DNA of 64,000 bases from Pacificitalea sp040119125 (GTDB lineage Bacteria; Pseudomonadota; Alphaproteobacteria; Rhodobacterales; Rhodobacteraceae), in NCBI GenBank assembly GCA_040119125.1, contig JBEDTR010000017.1, positions 310,001 to 374,000 on the forward strand, written 5' to 3'. A model generated the notes under the pieces. The model made no database searches and was not told the DNA's origin. It saw only the letters and a list, made by a program, of their open reading frames with translations. Shown here piece after piece: positions 16,866-26,387 of the stretch. The translations under genes and the position numbers were made by a program. Numbering within the stretch: position 1 is the stretch's first letter; the number at the start of each line of letters is the position of its first letter.

Positions 16866-17990
16866 TCAGCTGGTCGAGCCGATGACGCCCTCGACGAGGT
16901 AATCCATCGACTCGAGTGCGATATCGTTTTCCAAAAACGCCTCGCCCTCGGCGGCGATGACATTGCCTTCGTTATCCTTCAGCGGGCCTTTGATGACGCT
17001 GAAGCCGCCCTTCATCATTTCGGCATGAGTCGCCTCAAACTGCGCCCGTGCGGCATCTGACACGGCAGGGCCTAGCGGCGACATCTTGATGAAGCCTTCG
17101 GCCAGACCGCCGCGCACGAAGTTGTCGATGCTTTCCCCGGCCATCTGCTTGGCCACCATATCGGTATAGACCTGCGGCCAGTTCCATTCGGCGCCGGTGA
17201 GGTATTTCTCGGGCGCGAGCGGGCTTTGATCGGCGTGATAGCCGCAGACAAAGCAATCGCGCGCCGCTGCGGTTTCGACGACCACTTTGGGCCCGTCCAC
17301 ATGGCAGGTGATGACATCGCAGCCCTGATCGGCCAGCGCATTGGTGGCTTCGGCCTCTTTCACCGCCAGCGACCATTCGCCGGTAAAGATCACCTGACAG
17401 GTGATTTCAGGATCGACCGCCCGCGCCCCCAGCAGGAAGGAATTGATGTTGTTGAGCACCTGCGGGATCGGTTTCGCGGCGACAAAGCCGATCTTCTTGG
17501 TCTTGGTGGCGTGACCTGCGGTGATGCCGTTCAGGTACTGGCCCAGACCGATATAGCCGAAATAGGAGCCCGCGTTTTCAGGATCGCCTTCGCTCCACAG
17601 CCCGCCGCAATGCTCAAACCGCACCTCGGGGAATTCCGGGGCGACTTCTTGAATATGCGGGCTGAAATAGCCAAACGACGTCGGGAACAGCATCTGCGCC
17701 CCGTCGAAATTGATCATCGACTGCATGGTGTTCTGCACGTCGACGGATTCGGGCACGTTTTCTTCTTCGATCACGGTGACACCGGCCATCTCCTTCACCG
17801 CGGCAGCGCCTTCGGCATGGGATTGGTTGTAGCCAAAGTCATCGCGCGGACCGACATAGATGAAGCCGACGGTGATCTCCTCGGCGGCGAGTGCACGGCC
17901 CGAAAGCAATGGCAACGCGGCGGCGGCGCCCAGCGTGGCGGCAGTGGTATTCAGGAAGCGGCGGCGGGTCAGAAGCGGGCGCGACGTCAT
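16866..17990 (-). CDS. BMP-family ABC transporter substrate-binding protein
   Basis: A 374-residue exported binding protein of the basic-membrane-protein/PnrA family, whose known members bind nucleosides and related heterocycles. The N-terminus TRRRFLNTTAATLG, with an Arg pair and a following hydrophobic stretch, looks like a Tat signal, so it may be exported folded. The family signature VGFIYVGPRDDFGYNQSHAEGAAA and the GFVAAKPIPQVLNNINSFLLGA region are clear. First gene of the eight-gene operon that also holds amiF, biuH and the second cysteine hydrolase. A palindromic LysR box overlaps its putative promoter about 100 bases upstream. The true ligand (biuret, triuret or a nucleobase-like compound) is untested. 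Confidence 0.92.
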   Translation of the reverse strand: MTSRPLLTRRRFLNTTAATLGAAAALPLLSGRALAAEEITVGFIYVGPRDDFGYNQSHAEGAAAVKEMAGVTVIEEENVPESVDVQNTMQSMINFDGAQMLFPTSFGYFSPHIQEVAPEFPEVRFEHCGGLWSEGDPENAGSYFGYIGLGQYLNGITAGHATKTKKIGFVAAKPIPQVLNNINSFLLGARAVDPEITCQVIFTGEWSLAVKEAEATNALADQGCDVITCHVDGPKVVVETAAARDCFVCGYHADQSPLAPEKYLTGAEWNWPQVYTDMVAKQMAGESIDNFVRGGLAEGFIKMSPLGPAVSDAARAQFEATHAEMMKGGFSVIKGPLKDNEGNVIAAEGEAFLENDIALESMDYLVEGVIGSTS

Positions 17991-18073
17991 GACAGATCCT
18001 CTCAGATGATGCGGACCGGCAGCGGCCCGCGGAAACCTGAGGCGACCCTAGGCAGGGCGTCCGGGACTGTCTT

Positions 18074-18111
18074 GTGCTATAAAATCCCAATAGTGGTGCA
18101 AAAAATGCACC
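18074..18111 (-). promoter_or_regulatory. LysR-type operator overlapping promoter of the bmp-amiF-biuH operon
   Basis: A perfect 17-bp palindrome, GGTGCA-AAAAA-TGCACC (18095-18111), contains TGCAAAAAATGCA, a T-N11-A LysR box. On the minus strand, TTGCAC at its edge can act as -35, followed after 16 bases by TAGCAC (18079-18074) as -10, about 83 bases before the bmp ATG. The same arrangement occurs at 26388-26425. An alternative reading is a sigma54 site, because GG and GC are ten bases apart (GGTGCATTTTTTGC). Confidence 0.65.
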
Positions 18112-18113
18112 GC

Positions 18114-19022
18114 TTAAATTTTAGGCGGATAACGGTCCAACATGGCTTGAGAGAGGCTTTGTGCAAACTTCGACGGGGCCACCGGCAGGGCCCTGCCCCG
18201 CATCTGACCCAGCAGCAAAGACCCCGGCGGCATGTCCCGCGCCGCAATCGGGCGGCTGGTCAATGCGCCATCATCCGGCAGGCGCAGCCCCAGCGGGATC
18301 TGGAATGAAATCGCGTCCTCGAACTCGATATAATGTCGCATGAAATCAAAGCTGTCCGAGGTCACCACCGGGTCCAGATCACGCGATCCCCGCGCCAGCG
18401 CGGTCTCAATCATGCTGCGCACCGCATAGGCCCCCGAAGGCATCAGACAGGGGTAGTCGAGACACCGGCGCAGGCGCAATTCCGGCTCGGCCGCCAGCGG
18501 ATGATCGCGCCGCAGGATCGCGTGCACCGGCTGCTCAATCGCCATCAGGATTTCGAAATCCACCATGTGCACGGGCTCCAGAACCAGCGCCAGATCGCAG
18601 TCGAAATTATAAAGGTCACGCTCCGCCGCCGCGCGGTCCCGGACATTGACGGTAAAGGTCACGCCGGGATGTTCGGCCCGGTAGCGCGCGATCTGTTCGG
18701 GCAGGAAATAAGGCACCATGGCCTGCGAACAGGCAATCGAGACATGACCGCGCCGCTCTCCCGAAAGATCCGCGACCTGACTAAGCACCCGGCTCAAGTC
18801 GGACCGCTGCTCGCGGTAATGCTGCATCAGCAACTCACCCGCCGGGTTCAGCCGCACGCCACGGGGGAGACGTTCGAAAATCTCGTATCCGAACTCATCC
18901 TCAAAGCGCTGAATGCGCCGGTTCAGGGCCGATGCGGTGATGTTGAGCATATCCGCCGCACTGCGGATCGAGCCTGCCCGCATCACCGCCTCAATATAGC
19001 GAAAGGTCAGCAGGTGGCGCAT
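18114..19022 (-). CDS. LysR-family transcriptional regulator
   Basis: 302 residues. The N-terminal 60 residues are a winged helix-turn-helix (FRYIEAVMRAGSIRSAADMLNITASALNRRIQRFEDEFG), followed by a linker helix and a periplasmic-binding-protein-like effector domain from about residue 90. The start at 19022 gives the normal LysR N-terminus and length (about 300) and has AAGGGA upstream; an extra 60 codons in frame upstream have no LysR character. It lies between the two operons of the island and is the natural candidate for binding the T-N11-A boxes at 18095 and 26409. A single half-site GGTGCA is present near 19097, upstream of its own start, which might allow autoregulation. The inducer is not known. 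Confidence 0.9.
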   Translation of the reverse strand: MRHLLTFRYIEAVMRAGSIRSAADMLNITASALNRRIQRFEDEFGYEIFERLPRGVRLNPAGELLMQHYREQRSDLSRVLSQVADLSGERRGHVSIACSQAMVPYFLPEQIARYRAEHPGVTFTVNVRDRAAAERDLYNFDCDLALVLEPVHMVDFEILMAIEQPVHAILRRDHPLAAEPELRLRRCLDYPCLMPSGAYAVRSMIETALARGSRDLDPVVTSDSFDFMRHYIEFEDAISFQIPLGLRLPDDGALTSRPIAARDMPPGSLLLGQMRGRALPVAPSKFAQSLSQAMLDRYPPKI

Positions 19023-19245
19023 GTCGGTCCCTTTGTCTCCGGGTCGCGGATGGGGGGTGCGGGGGTTATGCGCGCAGATAAGCCGGTCCATGAGCCGGGT
19101 GCAATCCTTTCGGGCAGACGAATGGGCCGGGCGCGGCCGCAGTGACAGCGTCGCCCGGCAAGTGCCTATGTTCAGGGCAGAAACGGTGTGACATCCGCCC
19201 AATGCCGAGGCGCGGCACCGGCGCGGAGGCCAATTTCAGGGCGTG

Positions 19246-21066
19246 TCAGGCCATGTCGGGTTCGCGCGTGCGGGCGTTTTCGGCAAGAAAGGCGCGCCAG
19301 CCACCCAGCCCGGTGATGTCGCGTGCGCCGTCCAGCCCGGCAGGCTCGACCAAGAACCCGGCGCTGCGGCTGCCATCCTCAAGCTCGACCGTGCCGATGC
19401 AGAGCGGCGCAGGGATACCGGCCATGAAGTCGCCCATAGCGGTGCGCGGTAGCGCCCATTCCTCGACCTCGATCGCGGCACCGTCCTTTGCGTTGACCCG
19501 CAACAGACCGGGCCGTGCGGGCGGGCCACCGGCCAGCGCGTGAAACTTGTAGGCGGGCGCGGTGCGGGTCCGGCGCAGCAGCCGTCCACCCCGGTTCGCA
19601 AGCTCCCCGTTCAGCGGCAGACCCGACATATGCGCGCCACAGACGACCACGGCGAGTTCATCGCAGGCCAATGCAGGCGCGGGCTCCATCGGGGCGGGCA
19701 GCGGGGTCGAGGTGCCGCCCAGCATCCGCTGCACACCATGCTCCATCCCACGCGCAAGTGCGGCGGTCAGAGCATCCTCCCCGGCACGAGCAAGGAAGGT
19801 GACCGAGCCAGGCCGCCCATCGGTGCGCGGCGCGGTGGGCACGGCGATCCCGCACATGTCGAGCAGATTGACGAAATTTGTATAGGTGCCAAGGTTGGAA
19901 TTTGGCCCGATCGGGTCGGCTTCCAGATCCGCGACGCTGTAGAACGTGGGGATGGTCGGCACACAAAGCGCGTCGATCCCCTCCATCGCGATGTCCGCCA
20001 CGCGCGACAGCTCACGCAGGCGGTAGATGCCGTTGAAGGCGTCATCGGCGCTGAGGGTTTCGGCCAGACTTATCACTTTGCGCGTCACCGGATGCACCGC
20101 GTCGGGCTGGGTTTTCAGCAGATCAGCAATGACTGTGTGCCGCTCCGCCACCCATGCGCCGTTATAAAGCATGTCCGCAACGTCATAGAGCGGCTGGAAA
20201 TTCATCGGCACGATTTCCGCACCGCCCGCCGTCAACCGCGCACAGGCATCGCTGAACATAGCCTCCTGCGCCGCGTCGCCGAAAAACCGCAGCGAGGCCG
20301 CGTCCGGCACCCCGATGCGCAATGCGGTGGGCGTCGGCTGCGCGGGGCGCACGGGGAAGCGGCGGCTGAACGCATCCCCCTCGTCATAGCCCGACGCGAC
20401 CGAAAACGCGGCATAGGCGTCATCAACCGTCAGCGCGAAAATCGAGATCGTATCGAGCGTCCGGCAGGCCGGGACCACGCCGCGCGCCGACAGGCTGCCC
20501 AGCGTCGGCTTCAGCCCAACGATGTTGTTTAGCGCTGCCGGAACCCGACCGGAGCCTGCCGTGTCGGTGCCCAGCGAGAAACTCACCAGCCCGTGCCCCA
20601 CGGCCACGCCGGACCCACCCGAGGAGCCGCCGGGAACGATATCCGGATCGACCGCGTTGAGCGGCGCGCCATAGGGGCTGCGAACCCCGACAAGCCCGGT
20701 GGCGAACTGGTCCAGATTGGTCTTGCCGATCAATAGCGCGCCCGCCGCCCGCAGCCGTGCCACGACAAACGCATCGGTGTCGGCATCATAGGCATAGGCC
20801 GGACAGGCTGCCGTGGTCGGCATGCCGCCCGCGTCGATATTGTCCTTGATCGCAAACGGGATCCCCCACAGCGGATCGGTCGAATCCGGCGTCAGCGCCC
20901 GCGCCTCGGCCAGCACGTCTTCGCGATCACGCAGATGCAGAAACAGCGCCGGGTCGTTGACCGCGGCAATGCGGGCATAGACCTCCTCGACGATCTCGGC
21001 AGGGGTGGTGCCGGCGGCGTAGGCTGCCCGGAGGGAGGACAGGGTAAAGGGGATATTGGACAGCAC
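19246..21066 (-). CDS. atzF: Allophanate hydrolase
   Basis: 606 residues, near the 605 of Pseudomonas AtzF. It hydrolyses allophanate, which ends as ammonia and CO2. Residues 1-430 are an amidase-signature domain with the Ser-cisSer-Lys triad: Lys74 (FAIKDN), Ser148 (PGGSSGGSG) and Ser172 (GTDTAGSGR). Their spacing of 74 and 24 residues equals AtzF Lys91/Ser165/Ser189. The last 150 residues form the separate C-terminal domain of full-length AtzF. GTG at 21066 has GGAG eight bases upstream and gives the usual VLSNIPFTL start; ATG at 21084 is an alternative, with a weaker site. It follows the Dpp-type ATPase by about 90 bases, so it is probably the last gene of that operon. Confidence 0.93.
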   Translation of the reverse strand: MLSNIPFTLSSLRAAYAAGTTPAEIVEEVYARIAAVNDPALFLHLRDREDVLAEARALTPDSTDPLWGIPFAIKDNIDAGGMPTTAACPAYAYDADTDAFVVARLRAAGALLIGKTNLDQFATGLVGVRSPYGAPLNAVDPDIVPGGSSGGSGVAVGHGLVSFSLGTDTAGSGRVPAALNNIVGLKPTLGSLSARGVVPACRTLDTISIFALTVDDAYAAFSVASGYDEGDAFSRRFPVRPAQPTPTALRIGVPDAASLRFFGDAAQEAMFSDACARLTAGGAEIVPMNFQPLYDVADMLYNGAWVAERHTVIADLLKTQPDAVHPVTRKVISLAETLSADDAFNGIYRLRELSRVADIAMEGIDALCVPTIPTFYSVADLEADPIGPNSNLGTYTNFVNLLDMCGIAVPTAPRTDGRPGSVTFLARAGEDALTAALARGMEHGVQRMLGGTSTPLPAPMEPAPALACDELAVVVCGAHMSGLPLNGELANRGGRLLRRTRTAPAYKFHALAGGPPARPGLLRVNAKDGAAIEVEEWALPRTAMGDFMAGIPAPLCIGTVELEDGSRSAGFLVEPAGLDGARDITGLGGWRAFLAENARTREPDMA

Positions 21067-21156
21067 GTCGGGGTCTCCGTTCATTCAGGCTGCGGCGTCT
21101 TGGGTCGCAAATAGCAGGGTCGCGGTGGCGCGGATCGCGGATGCGATCTGATGGGC

Positions 21157-22788
21157 CTAAGCCGCGGCGGCGGACGCGGGCGGCTGCGGTGCGGCAGCGA
21201 CCAAAGAGCGCGTATAGGGGTGTTTTGGATCAGCCATCACCTGCTCGGCGGGACCGCGTTCGATGATCTCGCCGCTTTTCATCACCAGAACCTCGTCGCA
21301 CAACAGGCGCACCACGTTCAGGTCGTGACTGACAAACAGGTAGCTCATTCCAAGCCTTGCGCGCAGATCGACAAGGAGGTTCAGCACCAGCGCTTGGATC
21401 GACACATCCAGTGCGGCGGTCGGCTCATCAAGGATCAGCAGTTTCGGCTCCAGCGCGATGGCGCGGGCGATGCCGACACGCGCTTTTTGCCCACCTGACA
21501 GCTGATGCGGCAGCCGCGTCAGCAGCGGCAGCGGCAAACCCGTCAGCTCCGCCAATTCCTCAACGCGGACGCGCAGCGCACGGCCCCGCAGACCCGCGAT
21601 GCGGCGCAATGGCTCGGCAATCGCCGTCGCGGCGCTATGGCGCGGGTTCAGCGCGTCGGTTGCGTCCTGAAACACCATCTGGATGTCACGACGCCGGGCG
21701 GTGCGCGAAAACCGAACGGCCGGGGTCGCGGCGATGTCTTGTCCTTCGAACAGGATATTGCCGCTGGTCGGATCGGACAGCCGCACCAGCATTTCGGCGG
21801 TGGTGGATTTGCCGGAGCCGCTTTCACCCACCAAGCCGACGCTCTGGCCTTCGCGGATCTGGAACGAGATGCCCTTAACCGCGCGGACCGGGCCGCTTTT
21901 GCTTTCAAAAGTGCGGGTCAGGTCGACCGTTTCCAGCAAAGCGCGAGGATGCACCTTATGGGCCGGCTCCGGGCGGCGGGCCTCCACTGGCAGCAGGCTG
22001 CGGATCGTCGCGCCCAGCCGGGGCGTCGCATCGACCAGTCGCTGGGTATAGGGGTGCTTGGGATGCACGAACAGCTCCTGCGGAGCGCCCTGCTCCACCA
22101 GTTGCCCGTCCTTCATCACGACGATCCGGTCGCAATATTCGGAGGCCAGCCCAAGGTCATGGGTGATCAGGATTGAGCTCATGCCCCGCGCGCGGATCAG
22201 GTCGCGCATCAGGTCCATCACAGCCTTCTGCGTTGTAATGTCGAGCCCGGTCGTCGGCTCATCCGCGATCAGCAGGTTCGGCTCGCAGGCCAGCGCGATG
22301 GCGATGACGACGCGCTGACACATGCCGCCCGATAGCTCGAACGGATAGGCATCGTAGCGGGCGGTGGCATTCTGGATGAGCACCGCCTCCAACGCCGCAA
22401 TCGCCTTGGCGCGCGCGGTGGAGCGGGTCGCCTGACCGTGGCGCAGCAGCACATCCTCGATCTGATGCCCGACCTTGCGGATCGGGTTCAGCGCGGCGCG
22501 CGGGTTTTGAAAGATCATCGACACTTCGCGACCCCGGATGCTGCGCATGTCGCGCTCGTTCGCCTGAGCCAGATCCTGTCCCTGATAGGTCACGGAGCCA
22601 GCGCTGATCCGCCCGCCCGCATCAAGGATGCGCATCAACGCATAGGAGGTGACGGATTTGCCCGAACCGCTTTCGCCGACAATGCCCAGCGTTTCGCCGC
22701 TGGCCACATCGAAGCTGACCCCGCGCACCGCCGGCACTTCGCCGTGACGGTTGCGGAAAGCGACCGAAAGATCCTTGATCGACAGCAT
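21157..22788 (-). CDS. Dipeptide/oligopeptide-type ABC transporter ATPase, two domains fused
   Basis: A 543-residue fusion of DppD-like and DppF-like ATPases. The first half has GESGSGKSVTSYALM, LSGGMCQRVVIAIAL and LLIADEPTTGLD; the second has GESGSGKSTTAEMLV, LSGGQKARVGIARAI and LLILDEPTAALD, so both sites look active. Each half ends with the HPKHPYTQ/HPYTRSL tail typical of the Dpp/Opp family, which normally leads to a C-terminal motif binding the permease. AGGAG lies seven bases before the ATG. Upstream are the two permeases and the binding protein, downstream is atzF. Substrate by context is a nitrogen-rich ureido compound or small peptide. Confidence 0.94.
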   Translation of the reverse strand: MLSIKDLSVAFRNRHGEVPAVRGVSFDVASGETLGIVGESGSGKSVTSYALMRILDAGGRISAGSVTYQGQDLAQANERDMRSIRGREVSMIFQNPRAALNPIRKVGHQIEDVLLRHGQATRSTARAKAIAALEAVLIQNATARYDAYPFELSGGMCQRVVIAIALACEPNLLIADEPTTGLDITTQKAVMDLMRDLIRARGMSSILITHDLGLASEYCDRIVVMKDGQLVEQGAPQELFVHPKHPYTQRLVDATPRLGATIRSLLPVEARRPEPAHKVHPRALLETVDLTRTFESKSGPVRAVKGISFQIREGQSVGLVGESGSGKSTTAEMLVRLSDPTSGNILFEGQDIAATPAVRFSRTARRRDIQMVFQDATDALNPRHSAATAIAEPLRRIAGLRGRALRVRVEELAELTGLPLPLLTRLPHQLSGGQKARVGIARAIALEPKLLILDEPTAALDVSIQALVLNLLVDLRARLGMSYLFVSHDLNVVRLLCDEVLVMKSGEIIERGPAEQVMADPKHPYTRSLVAAAPQPPASAAAA

Positions 22789-22791
22789 GGC

Positions 22792-23667
22792 TCAGCTCCT
22801 TTTACGAGGATCGACCAGGTCGCGCATTCCGTCGCCCAGCAGGTTGAAGGTAAAGACCGCAAGCATCAGCCACAGGCCCGGAAACAGTGCCAGCCACCAC
22901 TCGCCAGAGACGATGTAATTGGCGCCTTCCGCGACCATGATACCCCATTCCGGCGTGGGCGGGCGCACGCCCAGCCCGATAAACGACAGACCGGCGGCAT
23001 TCAGGATCGCCCAACCGAGGTTCAGGGAGACCTGCACCATCATTGCGGGCAGCGCGTTGGGAAACAGGTGGAACGCCAGCACGCGCAGGTCCGAATTGCC
23101 CGCCAGCCGCGCGGCTTGTGCAAAGCCCGCATTGCGGCGGATGTTGACTTCCGCCCGGACCAGTCGCGCGTAGAACGGCACGTTGATCACGGCGGTGGCG
23201 TAGATGATATTCTCGATCGTATTGCCGAGCGCGGCGACGATCCCCATTGCCAGCACAAAAAGCGGGAATGCCATGATCGTGTCCAGCAGCCGGTTCAGGA
23301 CCGCATCGATAAGCCCGCCCCAGTAGCCGGCGACCCCGCCCAGAACCGACCCGATGACAAAGCTGATCGCCACGGCCGCGACCGAAATCGTCAGGTCGAG
23401 CCGCGTCGCCACGATCACCCGGCTGAACACATCCCGACCCAGTGCATCCGTGCCGAACCAATGCGCCCATGAGGGCGGTTTCAGCACCTGCGCGGCGTTC
23501 GAGGCAAGCGGGTCATAGGGCACCAGCGCGGGCCCGAAGATGGCGCAACCCACGATCAGCAGGAACAGGCCAAATGCCACTACGGTGACGGGGTTCTCGC
23601 GCAGCACATGCCCCAGATGCCCAAAGGCACGGCCACGCGACGGCGCGGTATTCGCGGCATCCGACAT
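22792..23667 (-). CDS. Dpp-type ABC transporter permease (DppC-like)
   Basis: 291 residues with about six helices, of the DppC/OppC family. The N-terminal region has the typical ALVPYDPLASN and HWFGTDALGRDVFSRVI motifs. The ATPase-docking EAA loop is seen as EVNIRRNAGFAQAARLAGNSDLRVLAFHLFPN. The C-terminus carries the PEWGIMVAEGANYI segment. It starts one base into the stop of the DppB-like gene and ends three bases before the ATPase. Together with DppB it forms the membrane channel of the second importer of the island. Confidence 0.94.
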   Translation of the reverse strand: MSDAANTAPSRGRAFGHLGHVLRENPVTVVAFGLFLLIVGCAIFGPALVPYDPLASNAAQVLKPPSWAHWFGTDALGRDVFSRVIVATRLDLTISVAAVAISFVIGSVLGGVAGYWGGLIDAVLNRLLDTIMAFPLFVLAMGIVAALGNTIENIIYATAVINVPFYARLVRAEVNIRRNAGFAQAARLAGNSDLRVLAFHLFPNALPAMMVQVSLNLGWAILNAAGLSFIGLGVRPPTPEWGIMVAEGANYIVSGEWWLALFPGLWLMLAVFTFNLLGDGMRDLVDPRKRS

Positions 23668-24689
23668 CAGTTTACTCCGATCCGCGGGTCAATCACGGCA
23701 TAGATCAGGTCAATGATCAGGTTGAGCGCGACGAAAAGCAGCGCCATCACCAGCACGAAGCCCTGCACGGCGGCGTAATCCGACACCACCAGCGCCTCGA
23801 CGGCGTAGGAGCCGATCCCAGGCCAGGCAAAAACCTTCTCGACCAGCACATTCGCGCCCAGCACAAAGGAAAACACCATGCCCAGCGTGGTCACGACCGG
23901 CAGCAGCGCGTTGCGCAGCGCATAGCCAAACAGCACGCGACGTTTGCTCAGTCCCGCTGCGCGGGCAGTGCGGACAAAATCGGCAGATAGCGCGGACAGC
24001 ATCGCCGCGCGCGTCATCCGCGCGATCGGGGCCAGTGTGAACAACGCCAGCGTGATACCCGGCAGGATCAGTTGCTTCAGCGCGCCAAGCCACGTCGCCC
24101 ATTCCCCCGCCAGCGGCGCGTCGATCAGGTAGAACCCGGTCACATGCGGCGGCGGAATATAGAGGAAATCGAGCCGTCCCAGCGGCGAAGGAGCAATGCC
24201 CAGCAGGTAGTAGAAGACATAGACAAGCAAGATACCGGTAAAGAAGGTCGGCATCGACACGCCCGCCGTGACCAGAACCCGGCACAGATGGTCGATCCAG
24301 CTGCCCTGCCGCACCGCCGCGACCACGCCCAGCGGCACCGCCACCAGCGTCGACAGCAGCAACGCAAACAATGTCAGCTCCAGCGAAGCCGGCAGGCGGC
24401 TGGCCAGATCCGACACGACCGGCTGCCCGGTCGTCAGCGACATGCCCAGATCACCCTGAAGCAGGTCGCGGACATAGTAGACCAGTTGCATCAACAAGGG
24501 CTCATCCAGACCGAGCTCGGCCCGGACCTGCGCGATAGATTCCTCGTTGGCCATCAACCCGGCGAAATACGCCGCCGGATCGCCCGGCAGGGCGCGGGTC
24601 AGCGCAAAGGAAATGAGGACAACCCCGGTCACGACCGGGATTGCCTGTGCGATGCGACGCAAAATGGGGCCGCCACGTCCGTAGGTCAT
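23667..24689 (-). CDS. Dpp-type ABC transporter permease (DppB-like)
   Basis: 340 residues, the first permease of the Dpp-like importer. It has the DppB-type N-terminus (IAQAIPVVTGVVLISFALTRALPGDPA), the sequence NEESIAQVRAELGLDEPL that follows it, the GDLGMSLTTGQPV loop and the EAA-like docking region FVRTARAAGLSKRRVLFGYALRNALLPVVT. About six helices. It overlaps the binding-protein stop by one base, a tight translational link. The substrate cannot be told from the permease. Confidence 0.94.
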   Translation of the reverse strand: MTYGRGGPILRRIAQAIPVVTGVVLISFALTRALPGDPAAYFAGLMANEESIAQVRAELGLDEPLLMQLVYYVRDLLQGDLGMSLTTGQPVVSDLASRLPASLELTLFALLLSTLVAVPLGVVAAVRQGSWIDHLCRVLVTAGVSMPTFFTGILLVYVFYYLLGIAPSPLGRLDFLYIPPPHVTGFYLIDAPLAGEWATWLGALKQLILPGITLALFTLAPIARMTRAAMLSALSADFVRTARAAGLSKRRVLFGYALRNALLPVVTTLGMVFSFVLGANVLVEKVFAWPGIGSYAVEALVVSDYAAVQGFVLVMALLFVALNLIIDLIYAVIDPRIGVN

Positions 24690-26314
24690 CAGGCGGTGAC
24701 CGGTGCCAGCGGCCGCACGTCAAGCTGACGGTGGAACCAGAACTCGTAGCCCTCGGCCCCGTTCATCGCGACGCTCAGCGCGGGCTGCCACAGCGGGATG
24801 CGGGGCAGATCCTCGAAGGCCAGTTCGAACATGCGCTTGACCGCGGGGGCATAGGCGGGATCGTCCATCGGGATGTGCAGGGTGTCATCCACCAGCTTCT
24901 CCATCTCCGGGTTGGCGTAGTTGGAGGAGTTGAACAGGTGACCTTCCTTATAGGCCCAGTAGAAGTAGTAATCCGGGGTGTTCAGCCAGCCGCCGAAGTT
25001 CTCCAGATGCAGCGGCAGGCGTTTTTCGACCAGCGCCGCGGTGCGCCAGTTGGCGCCGGGGATCTTCTCGATCTGGGTGCGAATGCCGATGGTGTTGAAC
25101 GCTTCCTGCAGCAGCAGCGCGGTGGGCTCCATCCAGTCCGACAGATCGAGGCTGATCGACAGCGGCACTTCGAAGCCTTCGGAATAACCCGACTTCTCCA
25201 TATGCTCGCGCGCCTTGGCAAGGTCGGTCATATAGGGCGACTTGCGCGGCCATGCGGTATCGTTAATGGCGCTGTCGCCGCCCCACATCGGCGCACCCCG
25301 GCCATAGGCCGCCGCCTGAAAGATCTGTTCGTAAGGGATCGCATAGGCGAGGGCCTTGCGCACGTCCGCATCCTGAAACGGCTCGAAATTGGTGTTCGGG
25401 CACAGGCAGTGGATGCAGTTCTCGATCGGGGTCGAGTAGACGGTGACACCGTCCTTGGCGTCCAGTTCGGCGGCGTCCTTGTCGGGAATGTCGAACGACA
25501 TCTGGATATCGCCGCGTTCAATCAGCGCTCGCCGTGTGGAGGGGCTGGGCACTTCGCGCACGACAACCCGCTGATAGGCGGGAAGCGGGCCACCGACCCA
25601 TGCGTCGTTGCGCTCATAGACCAGCTGCTGGCCGGGCTGCCATGTTGCCACTTTATAAGCGCCGGAACCGGCGGGCGTGGTGTGCAGATATTCCATAGCC
25701 CACGGATCGGCCTCGGTTGCGTTCTCCAACGCCAGTTCGGAGTTGATGATGAACGGCACCGGCACCGCCAGATCGGGCAGGGTCAGCTTCGACGGGCGGT
25801 CAAGCTTGACCACGAATGTCTCTTCATCCACGGCCTCGAACTGATCGGGGCGCTCCAGCCCACCGGCCTTCATCTGCACAGTGGGGAAACCGCCGACGGT
25901 GACGGAGCGGTCAAAGGACCATTTCACGTCCTGCGCGGTGACCTTGCGCCCATCCCAGAAGGTCGCGTCGGATTTCAGCTTGAAGGTCAGGACCATGCCG
26001 TCTTCGGAGATCTCCCAGCTTTCGGCCAGTTCGGGCACGATCTCGGAGTAATCGTAGGACAGGCCGCCATCCTCGGTCGTCTTGGTGCCGAAGCTGACCA
26101 GACGGTCATAGCAGTTTACCGACACCTGATAGGAGGCGCGGTTGGTGCCGGTGCGGTGCAGATCGAGGCTGTTGATCGTCTGGCCGGTGGCGACGACCAT
26201 GACATCGCTGCCTGCAGCGGCGGCGGGCAGCACCCGCAAGAACGGCAGCGCGGCGGCGCCCAGAACGCCTCCGGTGCCTTTCAGAAAATGTCGACGGGAA
26301 ATCTCGGTGGTCAT
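24689..26314 (-). CDS. Dpp-type ABC transporter substrate-binding protein (SBP family 5)
   Basis: A 541-residue periplasmic binding protein. The first 33 residues (SRRHFLKGTGGVLGAAALPFL) resemble a Tat signal. The mature part has the SBP_bac_5 layout, with FKLKSDATFWDGRKVTAQDVKWSFDR as the family signature and a C-terminal lobe of the nickel/peptide-binding type. Family members bind peptides, nickel, haem or opines; next to atzF a ureido compound is possible, but this is context only. It is the first gene of the operon to atzF, with a LysR box and promoter about 75-110 bases upstream. Start ATG at 26314, with GGGAC as a weak ribosome site. Confidence 0.93.
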   Translation of the reverse strand: MTTEISRRHFLKGTGGVLGAAALPFLRVLPAAAAGSDVMVVATGQTINSLDLHRTGTNRASYQVSVNCYDRLVSFGTKTTEDGGLSYDYSEIVPELAESWEISEDGMVLTFKLKSDATFWDGRKVTAQDVKWSFDRSVTVGGFPTVQMKAGGLERPDQFEAVDEETFVVKLDRPSKLTLPDLAVPVPFIINSELALENATEADPWAMEYLHTTPAGSGAYKVATWQPGQQLVYERNDAWVGGPLPAYQRVVVREVPSPSTRRALIERGDIQMSFDIPDKDAAELDAKDGVTVYSTPIENCIHCLCPNTNFEPFQDADVRKALAYAIPYEQIFQAAAYGRGAPMWGGDSAINDTAWPRKSPYMTDLAKAREHMEKSGYSEGFEVPLSISLDLSDWMEPTALLLQEAFNTIGIRTQIEKIPGANWRTAALVEKRLPLHLENFGGWLNTPDYYFYWAYKEGHLFNSSNYANPEMEKLVDDTLHIPMDDPAYAPAVKRMFELAFEDLPRIPLWQPALSVAMNGAEGYEFWFHRQLDVRPLAPVTA

Positions 26315-26387
26315 AATGGCGGTCCCTGTTGTTGTCGGCTTGTGTCACATTGCGTGCAACTTCTCCCCGAAGCGGGCTGTGCAACAA

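Noticed and set aside
18095..18111. The palindrome read as a transcription terminator of lysR
   Set aside because: It begins three bases after the lysR stop on the minus strand's upstream side of bmp and has A/T only in the loop, with no T-run after the stem. The second copy lies in front of a gene and not after one, which favours an operator.
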